DNA of 64,000 bases from Setoptus koraiensis (Eukaryota > Arthropoda): assembly GCA_048013815.1 (NCBI GenBank), contig CM106585.1, positions 13,144,001-13,208,000 on the forward strand, read 5' to 3'. The notes below the pieces were generated by a model. The model was not told the origin of the DNA and searched no databases. It worked only from the letters and a program-made list of their open reading frames with translations. The position numbers and the translations under genes were made by a program. Below, piece after piece: positions 12,718 to 26,081 of the stretch; position 1 is the first letter of the stretch, and every line of letters begins with the position of its first letter.

Positions 12718-13561
12718 ACTCAGCGCGAATTGTGATATTTTGTGATATTGTGTGATACAGACTTAAAAGTCACTTGAACTTGCCGGGCGCGAGCGCGGCA
12801 AGCGAGTCGCCAAAGATACGCGGCACATAACTGAGCGGATCATAATAGCTCACTTGAGTTATCTCTGCGGCAGTGCGCCGTTGATAGTGGATTGCTTTTG
12901 CGTAATCACACGACGCCAGCCAGCCAGCCCGTCGGTGCGGCCCGAGCGACATAGCGGCGCTTTGTGCGGCGCTCGATAGGGGCGCTAGTCGATGGCGCAG
13001 TGGATAGAGGCGCAAGGTGTGCGGCCTTGGCGAGACACCAGCAGCGGGTGTATTAATGTTGTTGTTGGTGGCGTCGGTACAAGATAGCGGGAGTCAGTGA
13101 GACGTGAATAATAAAATGATCATGATCAACCATTTAGATAATAGAATCCCTCTGTGCGCTTCGGTCGCTATACACCCCGTGTAACAGTGTGCGCGTTTGC
13201 AATCTCTCGGCCGGCCCCTGACGCTATCTCTGGCGCGCTGCTCCGGCGAAGAATTGTCAAGTCTCGAGTGACGGCCCGCTTCGACAATATCGATCACAAG
13301 TCGCGATTCGGGGACCAGCTTGCTGTGCCTTGTCCTCTGTCGAACAGAGAATGACGGCCAGAGCGCGAGGTGCGAGCCGAGATTTCTCGCCTTCTCTCGC
13401 TCTTGCTCGCCTTTGCTTGCCTTTTCTCTTTTCACAACTTTGCCCGCTGATGACTATATTTCGAGCCAGTCAATATCTGGCCCCCGTTCGCTGGCTGCAC
13501 ACACTTTTTTCGTTGTGTGTCTCGACGCAATAACACAGTGTCGACACACAAATATAATAAT

Positions 13562-13605
13562 AAAAAAAAAAAACGAAACGAAACGAAAAGAAAAGAAAAG
13601 AAAAA
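13562..13605. repeat. A-run followed by (GAAAC/GAAAA)n
   Basis: Twelve A bases, then three CGAAA units, then GAAAA units. Confidence 0.9.
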
Positions 13606-14319
13606 GATAGCGAAATGTCGACAGCGTAGGCTAAAGCAAATACAGCGCAAATATTGTGTCCGTGGCCGCCACTACGCGGCGCGTATATTTCACAAATGCG
13701 CAATATATGAAATAAAATCAATATTACATTATGTATAAATGGATGCATTTTTTTTGTATGACAATCGCCTACATGCCCCTTATATATATTTGCCATACAC
13801 GGCACGCGTTTGGGGCCAGCGACACTCGCGCTTTGCAACACAACGCTTGGCAAGCCAAACAGAACGGATAGCGGCCAATATTATAATTATATATCTATAC
13901 ATACATATATTCAAATCTCCGACGAGTGCTACTCGGCAAATATTATCACACGCGCTTGCTTGCCCCTTTTGGGCCAGCCATTTGTTTGCTGCACAAACAA
14001 CAACTTGTCAGACGACACATCATTGATATCGTTGGTCGCCATTCATGCCGCTCACATCGTCGCCGGGGCCCCATTCATGCCGCTCGCGTCAATGCCGGGG
14101 TTCCATTCAGAGCCGCTGCCTGCTTTATCTGGATCAAATCACAGGTGAGTCACAGGCTCGCGCCTCACACTGCCACCTATAAAGATGCGGCCGCTCGGGC
14201 GCGCGCCGGGCCGGGCCGGGCCGGTTTGTGAGTGCGCCTGTGACCCCTTTCATCGCGCCACTTGACACGCACACATATTGCGCACGTATTATACATGGCT
14301 TGTTGTTTGTCGGGCCAAT

Positions 14320-14360
14320 CAGCCGCACACTTCAGGCTTAAGTGCCCAAGTGTGCGGCTG
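14320..14360. repeat. 13-bp inverted repeat, 15-base loop
   Basis: Arms CAGCCGCACACTT and AAGTGTGCGGCTG. Confidence 0.85.
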
Positions 14361-15819
14361 TACGGGCGACTATACGGGCCGTAGGGGTATACTTCGGGTC
14401 GAGTCACGAGCGGCATAGGCGGACTATGCGAATCACGGGATAGACAGGCGATAATAGCGATCAATCGGTAATTAATTGGATCATCGATTCATTCAAACAC
14501 AAATCAATTAATCAAATTCATTATGAATTATTCACCTGGTCAGCGAGCCGGCAAATGATGCCGTCGGTATATTTATCCGGTTCATTATCCGGTGACCTTT
14601 TGGCTTGCATTTCAACAGAATCTTCGGGGTTCGCTCGGCTGTGTCCTTGGCCCACTTTTCTCGTTCTTGCTCTTGTCGCACTCACATATATTAATATGCG
14701 AATATTTATCAAGCTAACGAGCACCTAGCCAGCGAGACATGTTCGTTAATTTCTGGCTGTGTGCTCCGAATGCTGCCAGCTCAAACGGGGCTCAGCTCAG
14801 CGTGACCATTGATGACTTTGATGCGCGCCTTATTGGGCCAACAATATTCATATTTATCTGGCTTTCGTCTCTGGCAATATACATATATATATATTATCCG
14901 GCTGGCTGTTTATGCGCACGAGTCATGGTGGCAGCAATGTTATAGTCGCAATGTTGTAGTCGCTTCACTGGCTGGCCGGATTTATTTCACTTAGGACAAT
15001 TTCCTCGCTGTTGCGTCTTGGCGTCGGGCCGGCCCGACTCGAGCGCGACCAATGCAAATGCGACCATGTCGGCCCACTAATGGATAATCTTGTCCGCCAG
15101 AGCGAGCCGGCAAGCGAGCGGGACCATTATTTTTGCAAATGATTAACTGCCAACGCAAATGAGTGGACGCTTCTTTTTGGTTTGCTTTTGCCAGCGAAAG
15201 GGGCCGCTTCTTGTGCGCCTCGGTCGGCTCGGTCGGCCCGGTCGCCATAGTCAGTATAGGCCGCTAGTAAGTGGTCCGTGGCAGTGGTTACTTTCCTCTT
15301 GAATTAGAATTAGAGGCTGGCCGGCCGGCTGGCTGGCTGGCTGGACAGCCAGCAAAAAGCTGGCATAAGAGCCGCGGATAATAAATTATTTTGCCTGACA
15401 CACACTGGCATCCGCCTGCTTATTATTCCTCCCCCGCATGTCGCGTCGTGCCCGACGGGCCGCATCGCCGGGCCGGCCGGGCTAGAATCCACCTGAGCTG
15501 CACACATTGGTCTCTGTCCCGCCTTTGCGTTTAGTCGCCTGTCAAGCTAAACGTACGGGCTCTCGAAGCGGCCGCGGCCGCGCCCGCCAGAATCAACCGG
15601 GCGCCTGACAAGCCTTTCGGGGACGAGCTTTTTGGGCCAATTTCACACAAAATTGTGTCGGCCAAGAGTTGTCTGGCCGGCCCGAAAAGCCGCCTAAGAC
15701 GAGCGCCCCAATAGTGTCAGTGACGAGGCCAAGCGTCGGTCTCACATGACCTACATCATGCGGCCAATCGAGCAAATTGGCAGGCCAGTTTATCCGCGGT
15801 CACACTTGTCGTGTGCGCC

Positions 15820-15861
15820 GGTCACTCCGGTCACTCTGGTCACTCCGGTCACTCTGGTCAC
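15820..15861. repeat. 9-bp tandem array GGTCACTC(C/T)
   Basis: Four full units alternating C and T at the last base, giving an 18-bp higher-order period. Confidence 0.9.
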
Positions 15862-17119
15862 GCCCTTCGGGCGGCATTTGCGGGTCGGCCAATCAAAGCC
15901 CGGACCGCGTGCGGCCCGGCACGAGCTCCTCTTGGCCCATTTGTCAATTTGTTGGCCGCGGCGAGCAATAGCGCGCCGCTAATGGGCGCCTCATCGACAA
16001 CACTAAACAATTAGCAGAGCAACTATACTATAATTATCAATTGTTTGCTGATTAAATTTGTTTGCTCGTGGCGGGCCCGCAGCGAGCTCGTGTGTCTATT
16101 GTGTGACATGAGCGAGCGGCTAAATTATCGCAAAATTTATTGTGCCTAAACACACGACGTTTGGGGCCCACTAAATTGCGATTAGGCCGCCGCGGAGCCG
16201 CAAAATCGCTCTGCAGCAATCGCATTATGCCGGCAAATGCAAACAAGTTGATGTGTGCAAATGGGCACCATTAACATATTATTATAACTTGTTATTATAG
16301 CGATTGAAATTTTTCCAATCCAACGAGTGCATGCCACTGAGATAATTAACGATCGCCGGGCGCTGATTGCGCCAGCCGGCAATTGCGCTCGCCAATCCAA
16401 TCAGCGATATATATATATATATTACGTAATATATAAGCCGCTTCATATAATCATTTTGTGTACACTGTAGCGGCTCCATTGGGGCCCCGGACTGTGCAGC
16501 ATCTATTGCGGCAGCAATTCAATCTAATCCAATCAATATCACTTTTGTAATTACAACATAATGATGATGATCGCTATCATTCGCTACAGAGGCCCACAAG
16601 CCCGGCATGACACCAGTTGGCTCGCAACGGCGCCCAGGGGGAGCTGCCGGCCGCGGCCGGATCGTTGTGAGGCGATCGTGCAATTGACGCCGACTGGGAT
16701 ATGTCGAGCCGCAAACAACGACAATCGTATAACTGTTATTTGGCGCCTCATTTCAGCCAAGTGGCCGCTCCAAACAACGAGCGCCCAGTGAGACAACGGA
16801 CACCCAATGAAACCTGGAATTGATGGAATTTTGCTCCAGTTGCGCCACGTTCGCACACAAGTCCGTTGCGCCTCTCGACGGGCCGGTTAGCCCGGCGAAA
16901 TGCGACCGAATGTTGGCCGAGCGTAACGTGAACGGGCTGGCCGCCCAGTTGACCGACTATTTCAGCGACCGTTTCGCCGACTGTTTCACGGTTGTTGTAT
17001 CCAGCCTCGATGGACTCAAAATCGGCAGCGCCGCTAATTAGTGTGTCGATAACAGCAATGTTTTATCTCTCAATTGTTGTCGTGTCGCCGGCGTCGATCA
17101 TCGACGTTTCGTCTGATCC

Positions 17120-17167
17120 GACGCAACATTTGACGCAACATTTGACGCAACATTTGATGCAACATTT
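17120..17167. repeat. 12-bp tandem array GACGCAACATTT, 4 copies
   Basis: Three exact units and one GATGCAACATTT. Confidence 0.93.
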
Positions 17168-17772
17168 AGCGCGATTCGTGATGCAACGTTGCAGCGCCAC
17201 TGTAACGGAGGGGCGGCGCGCTGACAGCCCGTCGGTGGGCCCGCAAGCAAGCAACGTCTTGTTGTGCTGTAACTATATACTCAAACTAGCGATCGCGAGT
17301 GGCGCTGTTGTGAGGTGCACGAGGCTGCTGAGAGGGGCCTCACGCGAGCCCAACAGCGCAGCAAATGAGATGCAGCAACGAACAAGCGAATGATGCGACG
17401 AGGGGCGCCACTGCGGCCCAACGATATGCCATGCGAGCATGTCAAGCGATTCATATTTACAACTAATCCGTCTCGAAACACTGCCAACGCGGCCTCACCT
17501 TATTGTGACACACAGTACAAATGACACACAGCGCAAAATAACATCGCAAGCAACATTTGGCAAGCTTAATCTGCTGTTTGGGGCCAATGTGCGTCGCGGC
17601 GCCCCCAAAACTTGCCGCTGACAATGCTGGCTGATGCTGGCTCGCACTAGCTGACTAGCTAGACGAAATGCGCCGCTAGACGTGCTCGGTGCTCGGTGCT
17701 CGGTGCACGCTGCATCCCAATGCATATTACTGCATCTGCATATATTGGCTGCACTACTATATGCATACTGCT

Positions 17773-17836
17773 GCACATCATATTATCCGCACATCATATT
17801 ATCCGCACATCGTATTATCCGCACATCGTATTATCC
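17773..17836. repeat. 16-bp tandem array GCACATCATATTATCC, 4 copies
   Basis: Four units; the last two have G for A in CATCGTATT. Confidence 0.94.
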
Positions 17837-18478
17837 GTATATTATGTCATGTCTGTGCGCGAGTATATCACCGTATATGCGCGTATATATGTGCGCCTAT
17901 GCGCCCGTGTTTGCCCGCTGTGCCCTCACGTGACAAACATCCACGTCTGACGGCTCCACTGGGGCCCCACTGGCGGCGCCCAGCGACGATAAAATGACGA
18001 CTTTGTTTGATTTCTGTGCAGCGTCTGTGCAGATTTGAAATTAATTTCAAGTTTGTATTGATTTTGATTTTGGCAGCCCCCCCAATTTTGCTCACAATGC
18101 GCACAAAATTGGCGGGCCGGCTTTTGTTGCCAGTTTGGGCTTTTGGCGCGAGTTTGGGCCGACACGAGAGCCTGTGAGAGCTCGTGAGCTGGCCGCGTCA
18201 CGCTGACACGAAACTCATTTGAATAGAAAATGCAGCCTGCAACCGACGACAATCCGCGCGCCGTGCCATACCGATTGGCCCGGCCGCTGCGTTTTGGCGC
18301 CAAATGTGTCTGTATAATTTGTGGCGTCTGTTATGGTTTGGTCGTCGTCGTCGTCGTCGTCGCGTTCATTCACTGCGCCGCTTCAATCTGTCCGTCTTAT
18401 CTGTCACTCTCAATGTCTATCTATCAAGCAAGGTCGCCACTCTAATTCATCACTGTCAGCCAATGTCATCTCTCTCGG

Positions 18479-18553
18479 CCGTTGCTGTTGCCGTTGTTGT
18501 TGTTGCCGTTGTCGTTGTCGCTGTTGTTGTTGCCGTTGTCGTTGTCGCTGTCG
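18479..18553. repeat. GTT/GCC/GTC triplet array
   Basis: Imperfect triplets ending at TACGTAA. A shorter (GTC)n run lies at 18340-18362. Confidence 0.9.
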
Positions 18554-18643
18554 TTACGTAATCAGCTATGATCCGGCGATCATTCACTCCCTTGCGTGAG
18601 CCGCTGGAATGTTTCATTTGTCTGTCTGTCCGTCCGTCCGTCC

Positions 18644-18705
18644 GTGTAGCCAGAGTGTGTAGCCAGAGTGTGTAGCCAGAGTGTGTAGTCGGTGTGTGTA
18701 GTCGG
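18644..18705. repeat. 13-bp then 11-bp tandem arrays of GTGTAG units
   Basis: Three GTGTAGCCAGAGT units are followed by two GTGTAGTCGGT units, as if one array arose from the other by a 2-base loss. Confidence 0.9.
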
Positions 18706-18902
18706 TGTGCGCTAGGCGGCGGGCGCTAGGCGGCGCGCAGCCAGTGTTTTAGTTCGTGCAGCCGGCCGCACAACTGGCCACAAACTAGCGAAATACACGT
18801 GCAGCTTGTTGATAACATCTCATTGCGTCATCGTATAGCCAGTGATGAGATGCTCGTCTTGTCGTCTGGCTGTCTGGCGGCGGCGCGAGTTTATATTAAC
18901 TT

Positions 18903-18950
18903 GCCAGACTCGCCAGACTCGCCAGACTTGCCAGACTCGCCAGACCCGCC
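18903..18950. repeat. 9-bp tandem array GCCAGACTC, about 5 copies
   Basis: Units differ by one base (CTC, CTT or CCC). Confidence 0.93.
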
Positions 18951-19312
18951 GAACCCGATAGACGCGCCGGCGACGGGCAGCGGCGCGGGGCCCGCGAGAT
19001 AAATGGCAATGTGTCGGCGTCACTTGACTGTCTCCAGTTGTCGTGCCGGAGACTCGCCGCCGAAGAGACGCGCACACAGCGAGCGAGCGGCCGAGATGAG
19101 TTGTTTGTCGAGGGGCTCCCTCTACACCCGGCCCGCTCGCTTACGGAACCAGATGATTGCTTTGTTGCAATTTGTGCGCACACACAATGGTACTCTGGCA
19201 GTTTAGTAGTGTACTTTGACACATAGAGGGCCCGGCAATTTGCATATCGTGCTCTCTGTTTGCTATTCGTCGTGTTGCGTTGTCCGTCAAGCCGTTCTTT
19301 TCAGCCACTCGC

Positions 19313-19377
19313 AGTGTGTGTGTGTGTGTGTGTGTGTCTGTGTGTGTGTGTGTCTGTGTGTGCGTGTGTGTGTGTGT
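19313..19377. repeat. GT-rich microsatellite
   Basis: About 65 bases of GT with CT and GC interruptions. Confidence 0.93.
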
Positions 19378-19914
19378 TCTGCACGTGCAAACTCGTATGA
19401 GATGTGAGTGCGTGCTGGCTGGGCGGCGCGACAACTGCAGTCATACGTCTACAGACAGATACGGATATATGTGCAGTTATACATTACATGGTGTGTCAGA
19501 TAGAGGGCGGGCCCATCTATCTCAGTCGAGCCGGTGGGCGCCTGAGCGATGGCCGTCGGATCGCCGCCGGATCGTCGTCGGATTGCCGTCGGATCGCATG
19601 CGGGTGACATGCGGATCGCACAGTGAAATACGGTCAGCTCGCACAGACAATGTATCACTCTGTCATGTATCACTCCGAGGCTCAGAGTCTGAGCATTAAT
19701 GCATCGATAGATGGCACACAAATGGTCGCCGGCCTCGCGTTTGAGGCCCATCAAACGAACACTTGATAGCGCCCAAACAGCAACGACAATTGGCTTCACG
19801 CCTCTGCCTCTCAATGATATATAATTAGCTGGGTGTCCGCGTGCTCACCGCGTGCACCGTTAGCGGCCAGTTGCGCAATTGTGCGCACTTGTCGTTGGCG
19901 TTGTTGCTGCTGCT

Positions 19915-19928
19915 ACAACAACAACAGC

Positions 19929-20013
<85 letters not shown>

Positions 20014-20054
20014 GCAACAACAGCAACAGCAACAACGACAGCAACAGCAACAGC
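19915..20054. repeat. Long (CAA)n array
   Basis: About 140 bases of nearly pure CAA, then CAA/CAG. It opens all frames on both strands (Q, N, T; V, L, C), which explains the long spurious open frames around it. Confidence 0.97.
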
Positions 20055-20496
20055 GGCGGCGGTACAAGCTAGGCGGCGAGTCGCAAGGTGAACCAGTGAA
20101 GGCTTGTCGGTCGCCATGGCGACCCCCTGGCGGCGGGCCCGCTCGTAACGGGCACACGCAACAACTACCGCGCGCGCGACATCTTACGCAAAGCCGCACA
20201 AACGATGCTCGCCACAGTCTTGCCACTGCCCTGGCCAAGGGGCCCCATTGGCCCCATCGGCCCACGATGCACTTGCCAGAGACCGCATTTGCTGCCCTTG
20301 GCGCTATCTGCCGACCCCCGACGCCCCTAATGGCGCCGCTACACGCAACACAAAGCAACACAATGCACCGCCAGGCGGCCGTTGCACTGGCGTCGAGCAC
20401 GTAGCACTATTATGTAATATTCACCATGAATATTATATAATAATATTTCATGAACATCTCTGTCGATTCTGCCTCACAACTTGTCAGATAAACCTC

Positions 20497-20594
20497 TGCA
20501 AGTTACACTGTGCAAGTTACGCTGTGCAAGTTACGCTGTGCAAGTTACATTGTGCAAGTTACGCTGTGCAAGTTACACTGTGCAAGTTACACTG
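20497..20594. repeat. 14-bp tandem array TGCAAGTTACACTG, 7 copies
   Basis: Seven full units starting at 20497, alternating ACACTG, ACGCTG and ACATTG. A degenerate eighth follows. Confidence 0.95.
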
Positions 20595-20929
20595 TGCAAT
20601 ATAACTTGTGGGGGCCCCGCGCACAGGCGACATCCAATAGAAGCGGATTATCGCAACAATAATATTGTTCAAGTTGCAATTATAAAGAGCTGGCAGCCGG
20701 GCATCAATCGACGCAACTCGCATACTAATCAACCGGACCCACGCACATTGTTCCCATTTCGATCTCAAGCTTGCCAAAGAATTAAACAATGCGACGACGC
20801 TTCCGTCCGCGCGCCCTTGTCCGCCCGCGCACCCTTGTGCAGCGATGGCTAGCACGAGAAATGTCCCCCAAGTATATCTACATGCTATAGACGGGGCACG
20901 TCAATGCAACCCGTGCAGGCGACTTCATC

Positions 20930-22260
20930 GAGCCGCTGGATACAAGCTGCATATGGGCTGAATGAAACGTCAACCAATCTTGTTCGGCCGAGCCATCGTC
21001 GGCGGCGACCAATCAGCACATGACAGAAATAGCCCGCGAATAGACCCCGATATCCACAAATATTCGTTTCTTGTGTCGGTCAACCATAATCCAGTCGATA
21101 TCACGATCATTTGGCTTTGCGTTATTTTGATTGGGGCCAACGAAATCGATATCAGAGTGACCGCTTTTCAGCGAGCTGCAAGCGAAAAAATTCAACGCAA
21201 TGTCAATGACACTATGGGTGACACTATTTTTTCGGTCATTCGCAGCATCTCATTTCGGACACAACAATCAAGCGACGTTGATTGTTGATAAAATGTAAAA
21301 TGATGGTAAAATGGAATTTCTAATTCTGGTTTTTATTTGAAAATGTCGAAGGAGATTGAAGAGCGCGGAAATTGGGGCAAATTGTTGCAGGCTGCATGCG
21401 AAAGAAGCTTTCTGGCATCAGTAAATTGCTGGCCGAAAATTGTTATACAAAGAGGGTTAACTTGTGTTTAATGTTTAATTTTCGGCCCAATACGGCCGAA
21501 AATCTGCGTTTTTGGCCGTATTGGGCAACAAATTTCGTAACAAGTATCGTACGGCAGCCGGCAAAGTTTCGGGGCTCCGTCTAGACTAATTTTGACTCAT
21601 ACACTGTTACTTATGAGTCTGTTCTCGGGCGATGTTTGCCCCTGTCGTGAGTTAGTCACTGTTCCGGCTAATAATGCATCAATTCTGGCGTATCGATCCA
21701 TATCGCGATTCCCTGATTTTCTCCGATTTCCTGGATTATGGCAGATCTGGGGATATTTCGCCCTTCAAATGTGTCGCTGTAGCTGTGAAGCATTCAGTCG
21801 CTGAACTTAAGCGCAAAACTTGTCGCTAGCTGCCCTTCGCAAATCTCATCTCATCCCCGAGTCTCAAAATTAAATGTGAAAAGTATAAATATTTGAATAA
21901 GAACGATAATGATGCTGCTGTGTTTCGATATCATAATAGATTAGCAAGTTGCAAGGTGGCCAGCAACAAGAATAGACAGAAATAGATGATAGTTGACTCG
22001 CACTTAAGACCACAGTCAGTCAGATAAAATGGGCCGGCAAGGTAATACAAAAACTAGGTAATACAAAATAAACTTGCGCCAGTCTCAGCATGCTCAGCAT
22101 TGTTTGTTGCGAGAAGCTCTATAATGGCAAGTGCGAAAAAACTTGAGCCGATTATCCTATTTCTGGGAAGCTGTCAGTTTTAGCATGAAAATCTCGAATT
22201 GAGATATTTATGATTTGCAATGAGCATGCAATATCGGATTGAGTTTTCATGGGCTTCAAC
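20930..22260. other. AT-richer, repeat-free island
   Basis: No tandem arrays, no GGGGCCCC. It has an inverted repeat (21485-21526). Open frames of about 70-110 codons match nothing known. It could be an eroded transposon, an intron or a regulatory block. Confidence 0.4.
21485..21526. repeat. 13-bp perfect inverted repeat, 16-base loop
   Basis: Arms GCCCAATACGGCC and GGCCGTATTGGGC. A second, overlapping stem (TTTTCGGCC/GGCCGAAAA) uses the left arm. Confidence 0.88.
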
Positions 22261-22611
22261 TGGCGTTTTGCGCAAATGTGCCAAGTCAGCCAGACTCTGG
22301 CTGCCAGAGTGACTCTCGGGATGGCTCAATCGTTATCGTTTGGGTCATTTAAATATATGCTTTCGCGCTTTGGCGTGCCCGAAATAGAATGCATTGCAAC
22401 TCGCATTATTTGCAACTTGCTCCACACACACACGCACGCACACTCACACACGCACACGCACGTCAGCGTGGCGAGCTCATCTTGGGCGCGTCCCGATCGG
22501 CCGGCCCGTTGGGGCCCGTGGGGGCCCATGGGGCCGGGGAGGCCATTGGTGGCGCAGTGAGCAGCTACATCGAGCTGCCAACAATCCGACAGCGGCACCG
22601 TCGTCTCAGCT

Positions 22612-22721
22612 GCTGATGATGTTGTTGATGTTGTTGATGTTGTTGCTGCTGTTGTTTCTGTTGGTGCCGTTGTTGCTGTTGTTGCTGCTGCTGTTGCCGT
22701 TGTTGCTGTTGTTGTTGTTGT
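22612..22721. repeat. GTT/GAT/GCT triplet array
   Basis: About 110 bases of imperfect triplets. Confidence 0.92.
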
Positions 22722-23491
22722 GGCAGAGCGGCGAGCCCTATAGCCCCTTCATACATATTTAATTGTTTGCAAGCCAACATTTAAATTCGTTCCAAGTTCG
22801 AGCACACGACTGGCGCCAACAACAACAACTTGCATCCCAACAACTCATGCATCTTGTCGGAGGGCGCACGCGCAAGGAGGGGCCACAATGGGTTTGACCC
22901 GCGGCCAAATAATCACATTCTGGTTGCGCTGCCTTTCGGGGCCCCATTCGTTGGTGCTTGTGCGGCCCCCTTTCGGCTTGTGCGGCCCATTCGGCTGACA
23001 TGGCCCATTCGGCCGCGCGCGGCCCATTCGGCGTATATGGCCCGTGCTCGGCCGCGCGCGGCCATAAACGGTGCGGACTTGGGGCCCCATTGTCAGTTTG
23101 GGGCGTGTGTCGTGTGTGTGGCAGCGGCAGCAGCAGCAGTGTGTTATAACAGTGTTATGCAATTGTTGTGCTCGTGTGCCCACCGACTGACTGGGGCCCC
23201 GCGAGCGCGGGCTTGTGCAAAAACAATGCGCGCATTGGCGGGCACAAATAAAGCATTAGCCGGGCCAACAATGGCCAGCGACATGGACATTATACCGTCG
23301 CGCACCATATTAATATTTGCCGGCCATGCCTAATATGTCAGCTAATTTGTCCACTGTTACCTGGCCGCTGTCCGCCGTTGGCCGCTGTCCGCTGTTGGCC
23401 GCCGGCCGCTGGCCGGGCCGGCCAAACAATGGGCACCAAAAGAAAGGCGGCGACAAGTAGCGACTGCTAACACTGCTAATTCCACCAATGC

Positions 23492-23493
<2 letters not shown>

Positions 23494-23522
<29 letters not shown>
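23494..23522. repeat. (CT)14 microsatellite
   Basis: Pure run. Confidence 0.95.
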
Positions 23523-24824
23523 GAAGACGCCGAAGAGCGCAAGTTACGCAACTCAAGCGCCTCACTAGGCCTATTGTGCCCATTCTCTCATGCAATTTCC
23601 GGCCCGCTCGCCGCCCGTTCCGACAGGTGTCACGCCTCTCGCGTTCGACACAATCCGTAGTGGGCTGCAGTGGGCGCCACAAAGCGGCACCGATGATGCC
23701 GACCGGCCCGGCGGAATTGTTGTTGCATGCAACAACAAACCGGCCAATTGGCGATGCCAGCAGCCAAATAAACACACACACGCACGCCGTAGCTGGTGCG
23801 GCACGGCGAGCAAATTAACGGTGAGTGACCTCGCCGGTGCGCACCGTGCCAACCGACGGCGGCCACTCTGGCCACTCGGTGACACAATTTCAGCAAATTA
23901 CATTATATAATTAGCAAACTGTGTGTGTTTGCCACTTATTGTTGTTGCCACTTGTTTACGGGCCGGCCCGCGTCTTGCCCGCGCTTGCCGCGGGCCGCCC
24001 ACGCACCACTTACGGTTGTCGCCCGTGACCGACAATTGCGCTCACATTGAGCCGACACACACAAATTTGCCGGCCCGACACACGCAACTCGCCGGCCCGG
24101 CGCGATGCCGGTGATAGCCCGTGACTGTGTCATTTACAATCATTATTTGTCATCATGTCATTGCGGCCAATTAGAGTGCTCGCTGCGCAACGCGCACTGT
24201 CTTGGCGTTTGTCATCGCTGGCTGCGTCGCGGGCGAGTCCGCTTATTAGTCGCCCCCCGAACGTAAGCGAACCCCAACTTCGTAGCCCAGGGGAGTGCCG
24301 CCGCGCCGGCCGTGTATCCCGACTGGAGACCCGAGACCCATTGTGTGTGTGACATAATGAAACGGCCAAACAAGTTGCCGTCGTCAACAAGAAGACGAGG
24401 CGGCGTCTAACGAGCAATTTGCCCGGCGCTGGAGCCCCATGATTGGCTTCAAGCGAAACGCAAAAAACGCATCGCAACTTTGGCATCCAGAATACTTTTG
24501 ATTAGGAAAAAAACCATAATTGTCAATAACGGATCCCCATTCGGGGTGACACTTGTATTGGCATTGTGTTTGGCATTCGTTTGTGTGTGTTGGGGGCTTT
24601 TTCGGCGCGCTCGAACTCGGCTCGAACGCGGCCGCGGCTCGAGGGAGCAGGACTTTTGGCGACGGCACCAGAAGGCACGCACTGTTCAGCTAACCAGCCG
24701 CTGGTTGACATACCGGCCGCTAGGCCGCGCTGCTTCGTTTCAATTAAAAAGGCGTCGCTGGCGCCGAGATGGGCCTGGCCGGCCCGCTGGCCCGCTTGCT
24801 GGTAATGGCTTGTGTCGATGATGA

Positions 24825-24865
24825 CGTTGTTGTTGCTGCTGTTGTTGCCGTTGTTGTTGTTGTTT
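24825..24865. repeat. GTT triplet array
   Basis: Short imperfect GTT/GCT array. Confidence 0.85.
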
Positions 24866-25412
24866 GTAATTGCGAGCGGGCCAAACTGGCGGCCCATGTA
24901 ATCAAATGTTCGCCAGTTATTAGTTATATGTTTGGCCGGTGGGCTGGCTGGCCCCCTTTCGCTATCTGGATATCTCATGATCGGCGGCGGCGGCGGCGAT
25001 CAGCTCGCCGAGATAAGATAGAATAGATAAATGAAATATAGTAAGTGATCCTAAGTGATGTTGGGCCATAAGTTGCTGGCCCGTTGGCGCGCCCCGCGCG
25101 GCCCACCGACCAAACCAATTGGATTGGGTGGCCAAGTGTGAGCAAAGCGGCGAAATAAATTACGCTTGTATCGCGCATAGCGATCCCTCTCAGCCCCCCC
25201 CCTCCAGCCCGGCCCCAGAATATATCGATATATCTGGAAATAGAAACAAAGTCAACAGATAATCGACATATAATTCTATGATGCCCATCGCAAATATCCC
25301 CGCCAGACTGGAGCGGATAGTTGGCCGCTGGTCGGCCGGGCCGGGCCGGCTCGGCTCAGCGTAGATTGCGACTGCCGATTGCGAGCGCGGCCGATTGAGT
25401 GATGCGAGTGAG

Positions 25413-25440
25413 CACACACACACACACACACACACACACA
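25413..25440. repeat. (CA)14 microsatellite
   Basis: Pure run. Confidence 0.95.
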
Positions 25441-25620
25441 GCCATTAGTGAATTAAGTTAAATGAACGACGATCACGACGCCGAGTACAAGTGGCGCCAC
25501 AAAGGAGCACCACACACGGATTCGGGCACAAGCGGCCCAAACTAATCATTACGTAATCAAGAGAAGAAAAATGGGGCCTCCTCCGGCTGGGGGCTGGCAG
25601 CGGGCCGAGGGGCCCGAGAA

Positions 25621-25682
25621 GCGAGCGCGAGAAGCGAGCGCAAGAGGCGAGCGCGAGAAGCGAGCCCGAGAAGCGAGCGCGC
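25621..25682. repeat. 13-bp tandem array GCGAGCGCGAGAA, about 5 copies
   Basis: Units at 25621, 25634, 25647, 25660 and 25673. Confidence 0.9.
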
Positions 25683-25831
25683 CTAAGAACGCGAACGAGA
25701 GGATACAAACAACACATAGACAAACAAGAAAAAGAGCGGGGGCGAAAGTAAACTTCCGATGAAGACTGTGGGGCCTCGCTGGCAAGCTAACGATCGTCGG
25801 CGGCTCATCACGGCTGGTGCAAAGGGGACGC

Positions 25832-25852
25832 GCACACACACACACACACACA
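25832..25852. repeat. (AC)10 microsatellite
   Basis: Pure run. Confidence 0.92.
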
Positions 25853-25968
25853 GTGATTAAAATGGACACACACAAACTCCTCATGTTGTTACGCTCAATT
25901 GGACCAGAGTATCCGATGTGTATTGGCAATCAGCGATATTTATTTGTGCCCCCGCTAATGCGAGCCGC

Positions 25969-26081
25969 TGCCGTTGTCGTTGTCGTTGTTGTTGTCGTTG
26001 TCGTCGTCGTTGTTGCTGCTGCCGTTGTCGTTGTTGCTGTCGTTGTTGCTGTCGTTGTTGTCGTTGTCGTCGTCGTCGTCG
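25969..26081. repeat. GTT/GTC triplet array
   Basis: About 110 bases, ending in (GTC)5. Confidence 0.92.

Larger units (their letters stand above)
4131..20929. other. GC-rich gene-poor stretch
   Basis: About 17 kb with no supported gene. It carries the tandem arrays and hairpins listed separately, GGCC-rich words and scattered CAGC tetranucleotide runs (for example 5107-5144 and 15321-15345). Exons too short to see by eye cannot be excluded. Confidence 0.4.

Noticed and set aside
12988-13062. Possible tRNA: GATGGCGCAGTGGATAGAGGCGC resembles an A box
   Set aside because: No matching B box (GGTTCGANTCC) follows at the right distance and no cloverleaf can be folded.
19825-20404. Long open frames on both strands around the (CAA)n array
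   Set aside because: The pure triplet repeat keeps all frames open; the flanking residues show no known domain.
20962-21288. 108-codon frame in island B
   Set aside because: No recognised motif or conserved pattern; length is not exceptional.
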